Source: Trichobilharzia szidati (lineage: Eukaryota; Platyhelminthes; Trematoda; Strigeidida; Schistosomatidae). From it: a stretch of 64,000 bases of DNA. How positions within the stretch are numbered: the stretch's first letter is position 1; the number at the start of each line of letters is the position of its first letter. Position numbers and translations under genes: made by a program. A model generated the notes under the pieces. That model was not told the DNA's origin. It made no database searches and saw nothing but the letters and a program-made list of their open reading frames with translations. The stretch is from positions 155,456,199-155,520,198 of the forward strand of contig OX235279.1 in NCBI GenBank assembly GCA_944472155.2, written 5' to 3'. Of this stretch, positions 40,001-54,400 are shown in pieces.

Positions 40001-43000
40001 TCCATAAGATCCACTTACTAAGCATCAATGTTAAAGTGTGTGAGCTAAATGTTGGGACGAAGTCACACTGAATATTGTTATGTTCTAAGCGTAAACTCGT
40101 GCGTCAGTGGCACAGTGGTAGAATGCTCGCCGACCACGCACTCCTTTGCTAAGCCAGTAATAAAGCTGGTAAAGAGGAAAGGTTGGGCATGAGGCTAGCA
40201 ACACTATTCTGTAAAAATAAACACTGCTACAGAAACTTCAAACCTCTAGCTTGAAGCCCTATGTTCCATTGGGAACGTGAAGGAACGAAAAAAGGCGTAA
40301 ACTTAATAGGTGAGGGCTGGATATATTCATGTAGCTAAGTAATAGTGTTTGGGACCTGATATCCTATTGACTGTCGATCAAAGGACGTGTATACTGCTCA
40401 GAAGCAGTTTGCTCCACCCTCCCTTTACGCCTGTAAGATATGACCATTGAAAGGGGAATCAGTCCATGAAATCCTTGCCAGTTAGTTTAAGCCAATCATT
40501 TAGGGAGATATGGGCTTCCTGGTTAGGGTTATCAAGAATCTAAAAGCGAATGTCCTGGTACAGTAGGTTCCAAATCGTTCTCAGTGGTGGAGATGCATTC
40601 ACTTTCCGTGATCTGTCACATCCATTAAAGCCCTATTGTTTTTCCATGTTACTATTCCTCCCTCACATTTCTGCTCATTGTCATTCTTTCAAATCTTATT
40701 TTCTCTCTTTTTTCTGTCTTTGTTTGGTACATACAGTGTGGCAAGTTGAACTGCTGCACTTTTGCGCGAAGTCCTAGGTTGAAATCAGTCAGTTAACTAA
40801 GTAATCAACTTGTGTAATTAGGTAACTTCAAGTATCCTCCGAACTAATTGACTAAATTCTCACCATAGAACTTTTCCTAGAAGTTTATCAATTCAAGTTC
40901 TTAAAACTGTTCATCTATCATACAAATAATGACGATAAAATAGGTCTCAGAGATTACACAAAGAGTGAACGTATCTGCGCCACTGACAACGATTTTGAGC
41001 CAAATCATCATTCATTCACAATAATGTATATATAACTGTAGAGCCTGATGAATAAGCTATCGAAAAGAGTATTCTTTGTTCAGTATACATTTTGAAAATT
41101 TTAATGGGTATTTTTAATCAGTTAAAATCATCAATTGTTTGCAGCCATTGGTTATTGGAATCCTAAGGACTCCAACCAGCCACGCAGTCTATACTTCCCT
41201 ACGTGACTAGCTCAAACTGACTGTCAACGATTCTATGGGCTCATACCATGTTTTTTTTGACTACCCTTAACGTATTTTCAACCTAATGTTGTGTCAGGTA
41301 ACATTGCAGGTCGAGGAAATCGGTAGCTCGGCATGTGCAACAAATATCCTAACTATCTCAATCGATTTAGTTTCACGTTGTCTTCAATGGACTTTGCCTC
41401 CTCCTTACTTCTAACACTCCTCTCCTTACCATAATATTACTCACCTTCCTATACCGGTTAAAATACGAGATATAGAACGTAAACACCTGTGATCAAAGAA
41501 AGTTAGCCAGGCTTTTCGCATATCTTCCACTTTCAATGATGACCATATCGCATAACCATAAATGAAGAAAGAGAAAGAGAGAGCCAACTTGTGTTGTTGT
41601 GCAGTACAGGCGTCCTTTCAATCGATACCATCTTTTTGCGTGTGTTTTCTTCATATCAGGTATCAGTATAAATCCGTTTTTTTTTAATTTTTTCGATAGC
41701 CTTCTCTAGTTATCACTTATAATCTATCTAGCATCTTCTTACAACCTACGCGTATTTTCTCTTTTTTTGACAAATCGATTGAAAAATGTTTCAAGTTGTG
41801 ATGTTGTAGAAAATAATTCATCATAATAAATCCAACATTCATAAACAGTAATTCCTTTCTCCTAGTGTTTGGATTCTCCTAAGCTTCTCTTCATACTTAA
41901 TTGACTTCGCTGGATAAATCTTGTAGGTTATCCATTTTCAATAGAGACTTGTCTGAGTGGTATACAACTACTGATCTCAATCAATGAGTAGTATTTAGTC
42001 TAACGCATTTATGCTTCCCTTTTTGATCACCATTTATATGATTATATCAAGCACATCACATATTAAGATCTGAATTTTATTTCCTGAAGCAAACTGTGGA
42101 GGAATTTCACCTTCTCGAATTACATAAATTACAAATTGGGAATTTGATTTGCGTCTGTGTAGTTCAGCAAAGATGTCGATCTTTTCGGCGATTTCATTCT
42201 CAAAAGCAGCTGTACAATCACACCTATACACATAAGTGTACATAGATACAATCAGTATTGTGTAGTTCCACATAATAATGCAGGGGGAGATTAGGGACGA
42301 TAGGGATTTTCAACGTGATATGAATGTTTGAAGTTATCAGTATAGATCCGACCGATAGCTGCTACCTTGACGTGGTAGTCGGGCTTGCATGTCGCAATGA
42401 CTCAACAAGCTACACTGGCTAGCACTAATCTTCCTGCACGTCCTTTCATGACAAGAAGACTGTTATGATAGCGGTTAGACTAAATGCGGTTACCGGCATA
42501 TTGTAGGAATTTATTTTTTACACTATGTTGCGTGTCTGTGGGCGAAGTCGTACTGCTGGGGAACGGGGATTTAACAGCAGTAAGGTGTTTCCCTCAGATG
42601 ACCAGCATGCCAGCCATGCTGTCTCTCCCCTGTGGAGAGAGGGGATCAGAAAAGGTCGACCCGAAAATTGTACATCACGACTTACCTACGGTGGTCCGTA
42701 GCCGGTGGTAAGTTACCAATACGTAACCAAACCAAAAAGCCAGTTCATACAGGCCGTGTGTGACCAGCCTCAATCAGTTGTCCCCTTGCCTCTGTGTTCT
42801 CACAGCACTGATTCTATTTCCATTTCAGGTACCCCAAAAATAAATCAACCTCCACGATGTGGGCGGCCGAAAAGTAACAATCACCCACACACTTCCAAAA
42901 GCACACAAAGCCCTCATGATCATCAATGCTGTCAATACAGATCACAAGAGGTTTGGAAGCAAAATTACATAAGATTAGAAAAATAGTTGCGTTTTTCAGA

Positions 43001-46000
43001 GAACAGAGGTATAAACGGGTTAAGCATGGAAACAAATCCAAGTAACAGTTTTTAAAACTAAAATAAAACAAGCCGAACTAGATCAATGGTAAATGTTGTG
43101 GAGGTTGAACTGATTTCTTTTGGTTTCCGTCCTTTTCTTCGATGTATTTAGCTGGGGTGCCTGCAGTACAAAGAAGTCAGAAACATATTGGCTTTGCATT
43201 TTTCCAAATCGTGCAAAATACCCATCTAGACATTAGGGAGAAAGTAACAAAAAGTTCAGCAAAAATATCTTTTCGGTGATTTCATTCTCAAAAGCTGTAC
43301 AGTCGCATTTATATACATAAGTTTACATGGATACAATTATTATTTATTTAATTTCACATAGAAACGAAGGCGGTAATAATTTTCAACTTAATATGAAAGT
43401 GTGAAGGTACGAATATAGATTAAAAGGGGCTTAGATGAATGGGTATTTTCCACGATTTGAAAAAATGCAAAGACCCTTCGACAGCGAACAAACTCAATGG
43501 GTATCTGCGTTACTCTGTCAAACTTACCGAAATAAATGTAAAATTGGACTTCTTTAAAAACTGCATTAACAATTATCGATATTCGAAGTTGTTTTGGAAG
43601 GCATTCCGGATGTGTCGTATTTATCCCGATTCCGAAACTCTCCGCGTCACACTAGAAGCCGTATTGATTCTATTAACTAGCGTATATTCGAGTTGCAGAG
43701 AAATATATCACAGAGGTCTTCCGCTCTTTCCGAATTATCACCAAGTGAAAGAGAACCGTTTGATGAATATGTTATCTGGGTGCTAAGCAAACGGGCAGAG
43801 AATGTCAAATCAGATTTCAACAGGAACCACAAATCTGTCAAAGTACAGAAGAAGTTCCCCATCGATCCCAATAAGTTTGTTTTCAATCACTCCTCCGTCA
43901 ACTTGTCTACGTTAAAACTAGAATCCCTATCTTTAGGGTTGAAATTTTGTGACGTAAATCTATACAGTAACAGACTGCACAGGTATGTCCAATTGGAAAA
44001 TATTATTAGTCAAACAAGAGACGTTAGTCGTGTCTCTAATGCAGATTTCTTACATTTCAAGTCTACAATCTTCGATTGTTGCAATCAATACCTCACCTCA
44101 AAAACTAAAGTCCAACACCTGACAAAAAACACAAACAGCAGCTTAAAGACTTGAGAAACAACAAAGATCTAATCATTGCACGTCCAGACAAAGGTTCGGG
44201 TAGAGATGTGTATATCAATAAATCGACAGCTCTAATCTCTAATGATAATAAGTTTTCAAAACCAGACAATGAGAAGAATAAGACAGATCAGATGGGACAG
44301 CAAATGACAGATGTTCTTAGGAGAATAAAGAACGACTGCCTGATAACTGTTGATCTGTTTGAACGTCTGAAACCAACAGGATCAATTATTCTTCGACTCT
44401 ACGGTCTACGAAAGGTACACAAAGCAAGTCTGCCACTTCAACCAATTTTAGATATGGAGGGATCACCGTACCATCCGACTGCCAAACGGTTGTCCGGAAT
44501 GTTAGAACCTGTGAAACAACAACTCTGCAAGTACTCTCTCCAAGATACTTTTGAATTTATTGAACGCATAAAAGACTCGAATGTAAATGGCAAACGAATG
44601 TTATCACTGGACGTGGAATCTCTATTTACGAATGTGCCACTCACAGGCACAATTTCTTTCCTTTGCAGATATATGGATGACAAGAATCTGAGCATCGAAA
44701 TACCAACCTCATATCTGAAAGAGTTGTTATTAAGGTGCACACTCAACGTGCAATTTACATTCAACGATGTCATCTATAGACGGAAAGACTGGATTGCTTT
44801 GGGCTCTCCTATTGGCTCACTTTTGGCAGACTGCTTCATGGTCAGCCTGGAAAACGGCATCTTAAAATCAACAATGGACAAATTGCTGTTGTACAAAAGA
44901 TACGTCGATGACACTTTTATGGTTTGTCAGGATGATTCTGATTTAAATTGTATCTTACAGGAGTTCAGTAACTGCCATCCTTCAATTAAGTTCCCAGTAG
45001 AGGTGGAAAATGAATCAAAGTTTCCATTCCTGGACGTAGAATTGACAAGAAGAGATGAGGGAACTCTAAAATGATCTCTCCATAGAAAACCAATATGGAA
45101 TGGCCAACTGAAAAACTTCTACATTTGGCTAACTATCAGCCGTAAAAGAGCTCTCATCATCTCACTAGCCCACCGCACCAGAAGAATCTGTAGTGATGAC
45201 TTTAGAAGAAGAGCTCCTATTTCTCAAAAGCATCCTAGTTCAAAATGGATACCCACCGCGTTTCGTGGAGAAGAACATGAAACCAAAATCAAAAAGAGAA
45301 AAATGCCCCTCACTGCCAAATAAAACACTTTATTTGAATCTGGAATTCAAGGGAGAACTAGCAGCAGATATCCTGAAAAGGAGAATCTCCAATTCCCTGA
45401 AGAAGACTTTTCTTGCAGCAACTCTAAGTGTGATATTCTCTAGCCGCCCACTACTTCGGAGCAACGGGAAGGACAGACTTCCGCATATGACCACTTCAAC
45501 GTGCATATATCAGTTCACCTGCTCGTGCGAAGCTAGGTATATAGGTTGTCCTATGCGAGTCTTATCAAAATGTGTTATAGAACATCATCCAGAATGGCTG
45601 TAAAGAGGAGGCACTGGTTCAATCAGAAGTGCCATAAGTGAGCACCTCGTCAATACCTGTCACAGCATCTCAACTGACTCATCATTCAGAGTCATTTTCA
45701 AAGTTAACAAAAATATACCAAAGGCTGTGTGTTTCCGACTTTTTACTTCAGAAGCTGTCGCCATGTACATCGAAAAGCCGGAGCTGCGTGTTCGCTATGT
45801 GTGTATTTTTCTCTCTTTGTCTTCATTCAATTCATCCCATTTTTTTCAGTTAAAAAATCAGCTATTTTAAGTTTGTTTCAATTCTCCTCCTGATCACACT
45901 TGTGATCCGTTTAGAATAACTATTTTACAATCATATTCTAATCCTGTGTAATTTTTTGTTTATATGCCTCTTGTAATCGATATTTACACCTCCTAACCTA

Positions 46001-48375
46001 CATATCAAGTTGAAAATTATTATTCCAACTAGTTTCCATGCACACCTGTAATTCGTTCTATCCCTGTGTAATTTTTGTTTCTAAGCCTCTTGTAATTCAT
46101 ATCAAGTTGAAAATAATTGTCACCTTTTATTCGCCTTTAAAATTATTTCTCCAGTTATCAAATATTAATTCTGCATACGTTGTAACTGTTTTCCAATCCT
46201 ATGTAATCTTGTCTCTAAGCCCCTTGTATTCTATATTCGTACCTTCAAACTTTCATATCAAGTGGAAAATAATTATCACCTTCGTTACTATGTGAAATTA
46301 AATAAATAATAATTGTATCCATGTAAACTTATGTATATAAATGCGATTGTACAGCTTTTGAGAATAAAATCGCCGAAAATATATTGACTTTGGTAGATTT
46401 CCGTTAACTTTGTAAATGGCTCTGAATGATGAGTTAGTTGAAATACTGTGACAGGTGTTCAGTTATAGCACTTCGCATTGATGAACCAGTGTGTTTTCTT
46501 TGCAACCATGCTTGGTAATGTTCTCTAGCAGGCTTTCATAGGGCCTGCATAGATAGACCTATGTACCTAGCTCCGCACGAGCACATTGGATTGGTCATAT
46601 GTCGCAATCTCCTTCGAATTGCTTGGAATCAGTGGGGGAATGGAGAATATCAATATTGTTATTTCTGTAGGAAAGGTCTGGTTTAGAGAACTAGAGGTTC
46701 TGTCTACCATTAATTAAGTGTCCCCATTGCATTCCAGATTCAAATACAGTGTTTTCTTTGATGCTGAAGTGCTTTCTTATCTTTTTTGCCTTTGGTTTCA
46801 TGTTCTTCTCCACGAAACGTGCCATGTATTCATCTTTAGCCAGCATAGTTTTAAGAAATTAAAGCTTTTCTATTTTAAAGCCCTGTGTAGTTTGTTTCTA
46901 AGCCCCTTGTCGTCTGTGTCCACACCAAACTGTCATATGTAAATGATAGTTATTATCACCTTTAATCTCCTTCTTCGTAATTATGTTGAACTAAATACCA
47001 ATATTAGTAACTGTGTAAACTTGTGTATATAAATGCTATCGTACAGTTGCTTTTGAAAATGAAATCTCCAAAAAGATGGCTTTACTGAACTTCTTGTGCC
47101 TTCCTCTTTGACTTCTTAATGGGTATTTTACGTGGTCTGTAAATTTACATTATTTCCCCACAAACTGTGTAATGTTAATAGGTTAGATGCAATGCTGTAC
47201 CGCGGGCTGAAAATCCCACATTATATCAAATGTGGTGTTTGAAATGAAGCCAATATTATTATGTGAGTGTGCTATGGCCATTGAAAGTGAAATAGATGGA
47301 AAGGCTACCTTTCTTTATCCAGAGATTTCTGCATTATGTCTCTCGTGTGTTTAGTAGTATAGCATAATGAGTAATACTAAGGTTAGGTGTAAAGTATTAG
47401 GTAAGGAAAGGAAATCAGCAGACTATTGTGCCTTTATTCCATTATGGGTAAAAAAATTTTGATAGAGTATCACAGTGTTATACAGTAATATTTACTGATG
47501 ACGTTTCGAGCACAATTTATTGCTCATAATCGTATCATGGTATATCATTGTGATTTTATTATTTTTAAAACACAAACTAAGTACATTATAGTCACCACCA
47601 CGATATACTTCACACAAAATTCTTGTCTCATATTTTGTGCGAGGGCTAAAATACTTACCACCCGGATGCCTAGACCGAAGCAAGTGGTAGATTGTCTTTA
47701 AGGGTGACCCCTGCCACCCCAAGTCTTTGATATGAACTCTAGTCTACAAAACAGTGCTACAGTGAAGAAGCGCCTGGTATGAGCTGTTGCGTCTTCACGG
47801 TTTCCAGTGACCAAAACAGCTTCATTCGCCATTTAACTTAGTCATATTTTGAAGCCCATATGCCCACATCATAGGTTTCGAATCAATGAGGGCTTCTCAA
47901 GTCCTATCTACATGGATTAAGATATTCTTCGATCAATCCGGGTGTAAGTGCCAAGCCTCCGCATTTTTTCGTAAGAAACACTCGTCTCCAAGCCGCGTGA
48001 AGTTGGCAGCGAATAGGGCAACCTACATAACGTCACGGAGGCTATGAACACGTGGGCCTATAAGAGCATTTTGAGAAAGAGAAGGAAATCTACCCAGCCT
48101 CTACCCGAATATTGAATATTATGTACTGTCTCTTGGCTGATTGAATTAAACGCTTTCCGGGATCCCAATCTGATACTAATATCTTCAGAGTGTTGGTGAA
48201 ATGGTTGAAAATTGTTCTGAGTGGTGGTACAGGTGCATTCACTCTTTGTATAATCTCTCAGATTTATTAAACCTTCATGTTTTCCCATGTTACTACTATT
48301 CCTACTTTCTTCTCGCACATTTCTGCTCATAACAGTTCCGTTAAATCTTTCTTTTCTTTCTCTTTTGTCTACATT

Positions 48376-48429
<54 letters not shown>

Positions 48430-51400
48430 TGTATATTTACTACAATCAATAAAGCTGTTCACTTGTTGCTAACTTAGATAAGTTTTCTAGACTACTTTTA
48501 CTATTTGCTGAATAGCTGACTACCACTGCTCTTGACTGGCTGACTGACTTCTACCACTATCTACCTTTGATCTGTGTATACTGTTGTACGTTGTGAAACA
48601 CAAACATATACACTCGCAGACGTGCTTAATCTCTACGTGAACATACACAACACCCCACACACACACACCTAACACTGTTCTCTCTTTCAAACTGCTATAA
48701 AAGCCACTAAAAACTACAACGGAAAAAAACAAACATTTTGTTTTATCTGTGTTTTTTCAGTAATTCTTAAAAAAATGAAATTGTAAAACACTAAGGCATA
48801 ATCTTTTTTTACCTGTGTGCATGTATGTATCAAATAGACCAAAGGTTGGTGATTACTTATAAACATATATCAGTAGTATTAGTAAGAGATTGTATCACTT
48901 GTTTAACTGTCTGTATATGTGGGCATATTTGAATAGAAATCACTACGCAAACAATGTTTTGTAGTTTCTTGTTGGTTTTATGGGCTTTTTCTCTTTCATC
49001 TCTTACCATATACAGTAAATATTGTTTACTCTTCTTGCTTTTATATATGATTTTTTTCTGGTCTACTTAGGCATCCTATTAATGCTTTCACTGCTACCGC
49101 TTATATCGTACACTACTAATAATAAGAAAAGTCATAAATAGTAATAATGTGTGCTGTAGTGTGCCGCTGTGTGTGATTTGTCTTTCTTTATGCTGTTTTT
49201 CTTATTACCTGGGTCACATACTTTCTAAGGTAACAATATATATATAATATTTAACCGTGCGACTTGTTTGTGTGTGTGTGTGTGTCCGTAGTCTATATAC
49301 ATCTGCATGTGTGTGTAGTTGCCGTTCTCTATTTCTTTCGTTATATGTTATCATTCGTACAAGTTGTCTTCACTTTCTTCGCATGCACCGTGCTTCATTG
49401 CTAGAAGTGGTGATCCTAGCTAGCAAGCTAGCAATCCACCAATGCAGTCCGTTGAAACTTCAAGAGCTGCAAGCTTAACTATCCATGTTCCTTTCAAAGT
49501 GTTGAAACAAAATTATCTGTTTTCCAAGATCTAGTAGGGAAGTGATATCATATCATCAATATTATATTTTGATAGAGGAAGAAAGACCAGATTTGCAATA
49601 TACAATCATATCATTCTATAGTGTTTTCTCTTTTACCTTTCAAACACTGAGGTATGAAATATCATTATTTATAACCACTGTAATTTCAGGTTGTGGTTTG
49701 CAGCTAATAAGAACCTGTGAAATAGAGTGATATCATTTTATACTGTAAATTTGGTCTTTCTTTCTCTATCGAAATTTATCAACGGAACCAAATGTATGAA
49801 ATATTATATTTCGTAATAACATTCAGACTGAAAAGTAGGGACAGCAATTCGGTTATGCTGGCTGATCACCAATATCGCTTCACTACGCCAACAGTAATAT
49901 ACTGCAACTAGCTACCTGTCCTCGCACTGCTCTGGCGACAACACACATCGATGTGAGTGAAAAAGTAAATTTTACGCAATAATATAGTGATGATCAATAA
50001 AATAGTGGGTGAAATTATATTCAGGACGATTCTGATTGGTCAATTTCCAGACTCGACATCGATGACCATATCAAGAAGATTTATAGCTTTTAATTCAATG
50101 CTTTTGTGGTATTTTTACACTTGATGTTTGTCGTATTCTCGGAGTTAGACGGTTGATCGTTTCATTGAAAAGCTTTTATTTTTCTCCACTGGACAACACT
50201 ACTTCAGTATGAAGATATTTTTTCCACGGCTTTCAGGTAATGAGCCTTGGGCTTCAGTCTGTCATCAGCTCTCATACCAAAAGTGTGACTGAAGTTGTAA
50301 CCGAAATTTCTATGAATACAATGCTGTATATCAATGGTTCATTGATGAGTATATGAAAAACTCCCTCACATTAACCAAAAGTACCTGTGAGTCAAATCAA
50401 AGTGAATTCTCGTTTTGGGTAGGGCTTATCGGCGGTGTAATTGGTTTCATTTAGCTTACAGAGCTGGTTAAATTTCGGTCTACTCTCATTAGTTGCCAAC
50501 TTCTTATATCAGTCAATTGGTAGCATATACTCCACTATGCAGGTATGCTTGCTCTTTTGGTTACTGCTTGGCACCGACCAGATCATATATACTAATTAAT
50601 CTGACTTCCACATCAATTTGTTTATTAGATCTATCACACAATGAGTAAATTAGTATTATTCACTGGATGACACACGCATTTCGAACACAATTTGTTATGG
50701 TCCATTGCCATATCATCAGTTATAACTGCACAACTTTGAAACTTTCGTTTTATAGTTTTCTTTATTCCTTCCGATTTCTCGATGGGATGGAGGAGTTTTC
50801 CAGATGTTCGGGAAAGGTGTTGGATGTGTCACATATATTCTCTCTCAGTCGATTTGATAAATAAAGCTTCCGTTATCAGTCTCTCCCTCCACCCTGTTAT
50901 ATTAAATTTTAGAACTGTCATCCTATTGTATGGTTTTTTGTAATTGCATTTGTAGGACTACTTTCCAGGTTTCTTATCTCAGTGTTGGGTCAACTAATCC
51001 AGATTTTGCTTGGAAAACACAGTCACTCAATCAATGTAGCTTTGTAACCTCATATATTGACTGTCACACTCTACGCCTAACGTTCATGTCTTATTCACAG
51101 TTATAAAGGAGGATGGAGTGAGCTAACTGCTGTCGCTGTGCATTACACACTTCCTCTGACAGATAACCGGATATCACGCGTCTGTGTCACAGAGACGAAA
51201 TCAAATGCCACACTATCCTCTGTTGTCTGTGTGCTGAAATTTTGTCAGCAATCACTCAGTCAATGTGTTAAGGCTGTGATGCAGATATCCCAAATAAGTG
51301 AATAAAGTCATCGGTTTTAAGCTGAAATCTGAACACTGAAGAAATCAATGAAAATTCTTTAAGTACTTAATTAATCTTACAGTGAAAAAACAGGACAGAA

Positions 51401-54400
51401 AAATCTAGTTTAAAGCAATCAGTTCCTGTTTTTATGAACTTTGACAAAACAATAGGAAGATCTAATTGTTATCCAAAATGTGTGATGTATGTAATTGCAC
51501 GATGCACAGACAAGTACTGAAATAGAAAGTAATACAAATGTCTTCATGCCAGACCGGATGGACCCCACTGATCACTACTTCTCACTGGAACTGCAGACAA
51601 CCTTATCCTGGAACCAAAGGATGACTTCTCCATAACTCCTTACTTATATTTTCAACCCCTCTCTTATCATCCCTTAATCTTATCACATCTTCATCAAAAA
51701 CATATTTCATTTACTTCCCTTGCAATCTAGCATTGCGTAATCGGTTCATTTGTTTTTCTTAGCCTTTATCGACTACTTCTACCCGAAAATCTGTTTGTTT
51801 AATCATGCTGTTTTCCGTTATTATTGCTATCACAGATCACCTCACGTTTCCATTCTTATTATTGATAATAAATTATTATAATAAAGGTTTTCTTGTATTT
51901 CCCAATGAATGAAAAACAAAACAATATAAAAGCAAAATCTCAACATATGTATAACAATATAATATATAACAACAATAATATAACTTAATCATCGTTCCTC
52001 TGTATGGGGTCATTTTTCGTTGTCAAATTGGCCAGTTAGTAAAGATAACAAAACAAAATGTAAACTGTTGGATTTCAAAATTGTGTAAAATTATAAAACA
52101 GCGTGTGTTTATATAATGATGTCGCTAATCACATTCGTGTTGATTTTGTCACTTGATGGGGGAGAGAGGTGTTGTAACCAGGTCAGATTCTGTTTTAGTC
52201 CATCATTCCTATTCAGGCAATTTGGATTCCACTTGATATGAAGATCTTCTGATATTAGGCGTTCTTTATGATTTCTGAAGTTTTTCTGGATTATTTCAAT
52301 ATTGTCAAAATCAATTTTGTGACCTGATTCTATAGCATGTCGACCTATGGCTGATGATTTTTCAAGTTTTTCCAGTTCAATTGGATTTCTTGGGGGTGGA
52401 ACAGATGTTCTACAGTGTTCATTACTTCTGATTTTGATTTCTCTCTAGCGATGTTTGTCCGATGTATATAGCTTCACATTCCAAGCATTTTATTTTATAG
52501 ACACAATTAGATAGAGAATCTTTAGGGATCTGGTCTTTTATATGGACAAGTTTGTTTCGCAGTGTGTCTGATGTTTTAAAGAAAACTCTAATGTCGAGCT
52601 AATTGATTTCATCCGACGTCTCTGCTCTATATGGAATACGACTGTCGAAGTCCATGTTTTCGGAATGCGTTTTCGACCATACTTAATGTCTGTGTTGATT
52701 TTGTTGATGAAGTCCCTTGGCTAGTTGTTTTGCTTGAGAGTTTCAGTAATTTTTGATATTTCTTTTTCTTCCTCATCCGTTGTCAGAGAGTGTGCTCGTC
52801 TGAGAAGACTTGAAGCAACTGAAATCTTTGCGCTGATGGGGTGTGATAATCTGAAGTCTAGATATTTATTGGAGTGGGTTTTCTTCCTGAATACAGATAT
52901 ACTAAAATGTCCGTTTTCCCTCCCCTTAACTAGGCAGTGTAGAAATGGCAGTTCACCGACGTCTGATTCCGTTTCCGAAGTAAACTGGATTTTGGGAGAT
53001 AGATAGTTTATTTTCTCCAGGAATGAACTGTGTAGATCTGGTTTTAGTACTACAAAAGTATCATCTACATATCTTAACCAGATTTAAGGAGTGAGTATGG
53101 TTAAAAGATGTTATCTTCGAATCTGTTCATGAAAAGGTCAGCAACCCTTGAGGAAACTGGTGAAACCATAGCAACACCATTTGTCTGTCTATATAAGCTC
53201 CCTTTAAAATAATTACTTTCTAGACAGAACTTCAAGCTCTTAATTATTTCACTGGTGTCCAGTGGACATCTTTGTGATAGCGTTGTATCTGATTCTAGTA
53301 GACTGGAAATGATATCAAGACTTTCGGTAATAGGGAAACTAGTATATAATGAGTTGATATCATAGCTTACCATAATGTCTTCTTTATAAATTTCTCGGTG
53401 TTCTATTTGGGATTTAAAACCATATGAATTTTTTACAATATTTTGAGTGTCCTTTTGTAGTGGTTGTAGTATTGAAAATAAGTATTTAGTGAGGTTGTGT
53501 GTCGGTGAGTTGGTGAAATCTACTACTGATCTTGATGGAACTGTCGGTTTACGTATCTTTGCTGGACAGTAGAATCTTGAAGGTGCATAAGATTTTGGTT
53601 TTCGTTTAAACCAGAGAGAATTTCCAATTTTGGGTTTCATTTCTTGAAGAAGTCTGTTTGTATTTAGTTTCATTTTGTTGAATTTGGCAAATTTCTTCTT
53701 TTCTTCAGTGAGTAAGTATGATCCTTCAGATAGGTGTTCAATCGCCTTCTTTTCATAATCCATCCTATTCATTATCACAGTGACGTTTCCCTTATCGGCT
53801 TTAGTTGTAACGATGCTTTTGTCTTTCTTCAGATTTAGTATAAAATAAACTCATTTGAATTCTCCATGAGGAATTGTGTCTCCTGGCAACCATCTTCGTG
53901 ACTGGTAATAACCCGATTACTCACAAAAGAAACTGTGTACAGACATTGTTTAAAAGAAGCAACAAAGGTTAATAAAGTAGGATTTAGTGAATTCATCAGA
54001 TTTCGGTAGAACTCTTCATCTGAATACTCTACATATGGGGATATATATTATTAATATTATAATAACTACTAATATTACTCAGTTCGCAATTCTTGATATA
54101 TTCTCTAATGACTGATTGTTTATCTAATTGATGTAATTGAAGCGGAATTCATTTTATTCTAATTTTAATCTCTCATACTCCCTCTGCCCTTATCTATTTG
54201 AACATGACCTGAAAATCATTCGCACCTGTCTTTCTGCATGACTAATTCAATGCAGTTTATTTGCTTATCAGTATTATATCTCTCAGTGTAATTTCAAAAG
54301 TATATATATATCCGTGTATGTAAAGTATTCATCTGAAGAATTCTACCGAAATTTGATGAATTCATTCGTTATATCCTGCCTTATTAACCTGTGTTGCTTG

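Noticed and set aside
41050..41085. A hammerhead ribozyme at CCTGATGAATAAGCTATCGAAAAG
   Set aside because: The would-be stem II is only 3 bp and flanking stems are not evident; probably coincidental.
48058..48477. Open frames containing YIYIYI repeats (also at 597-830, 33736-34023, 36927-37115 and 62905-63132)
   Set aside because: Translated TA microsatellite; no coding evidence.
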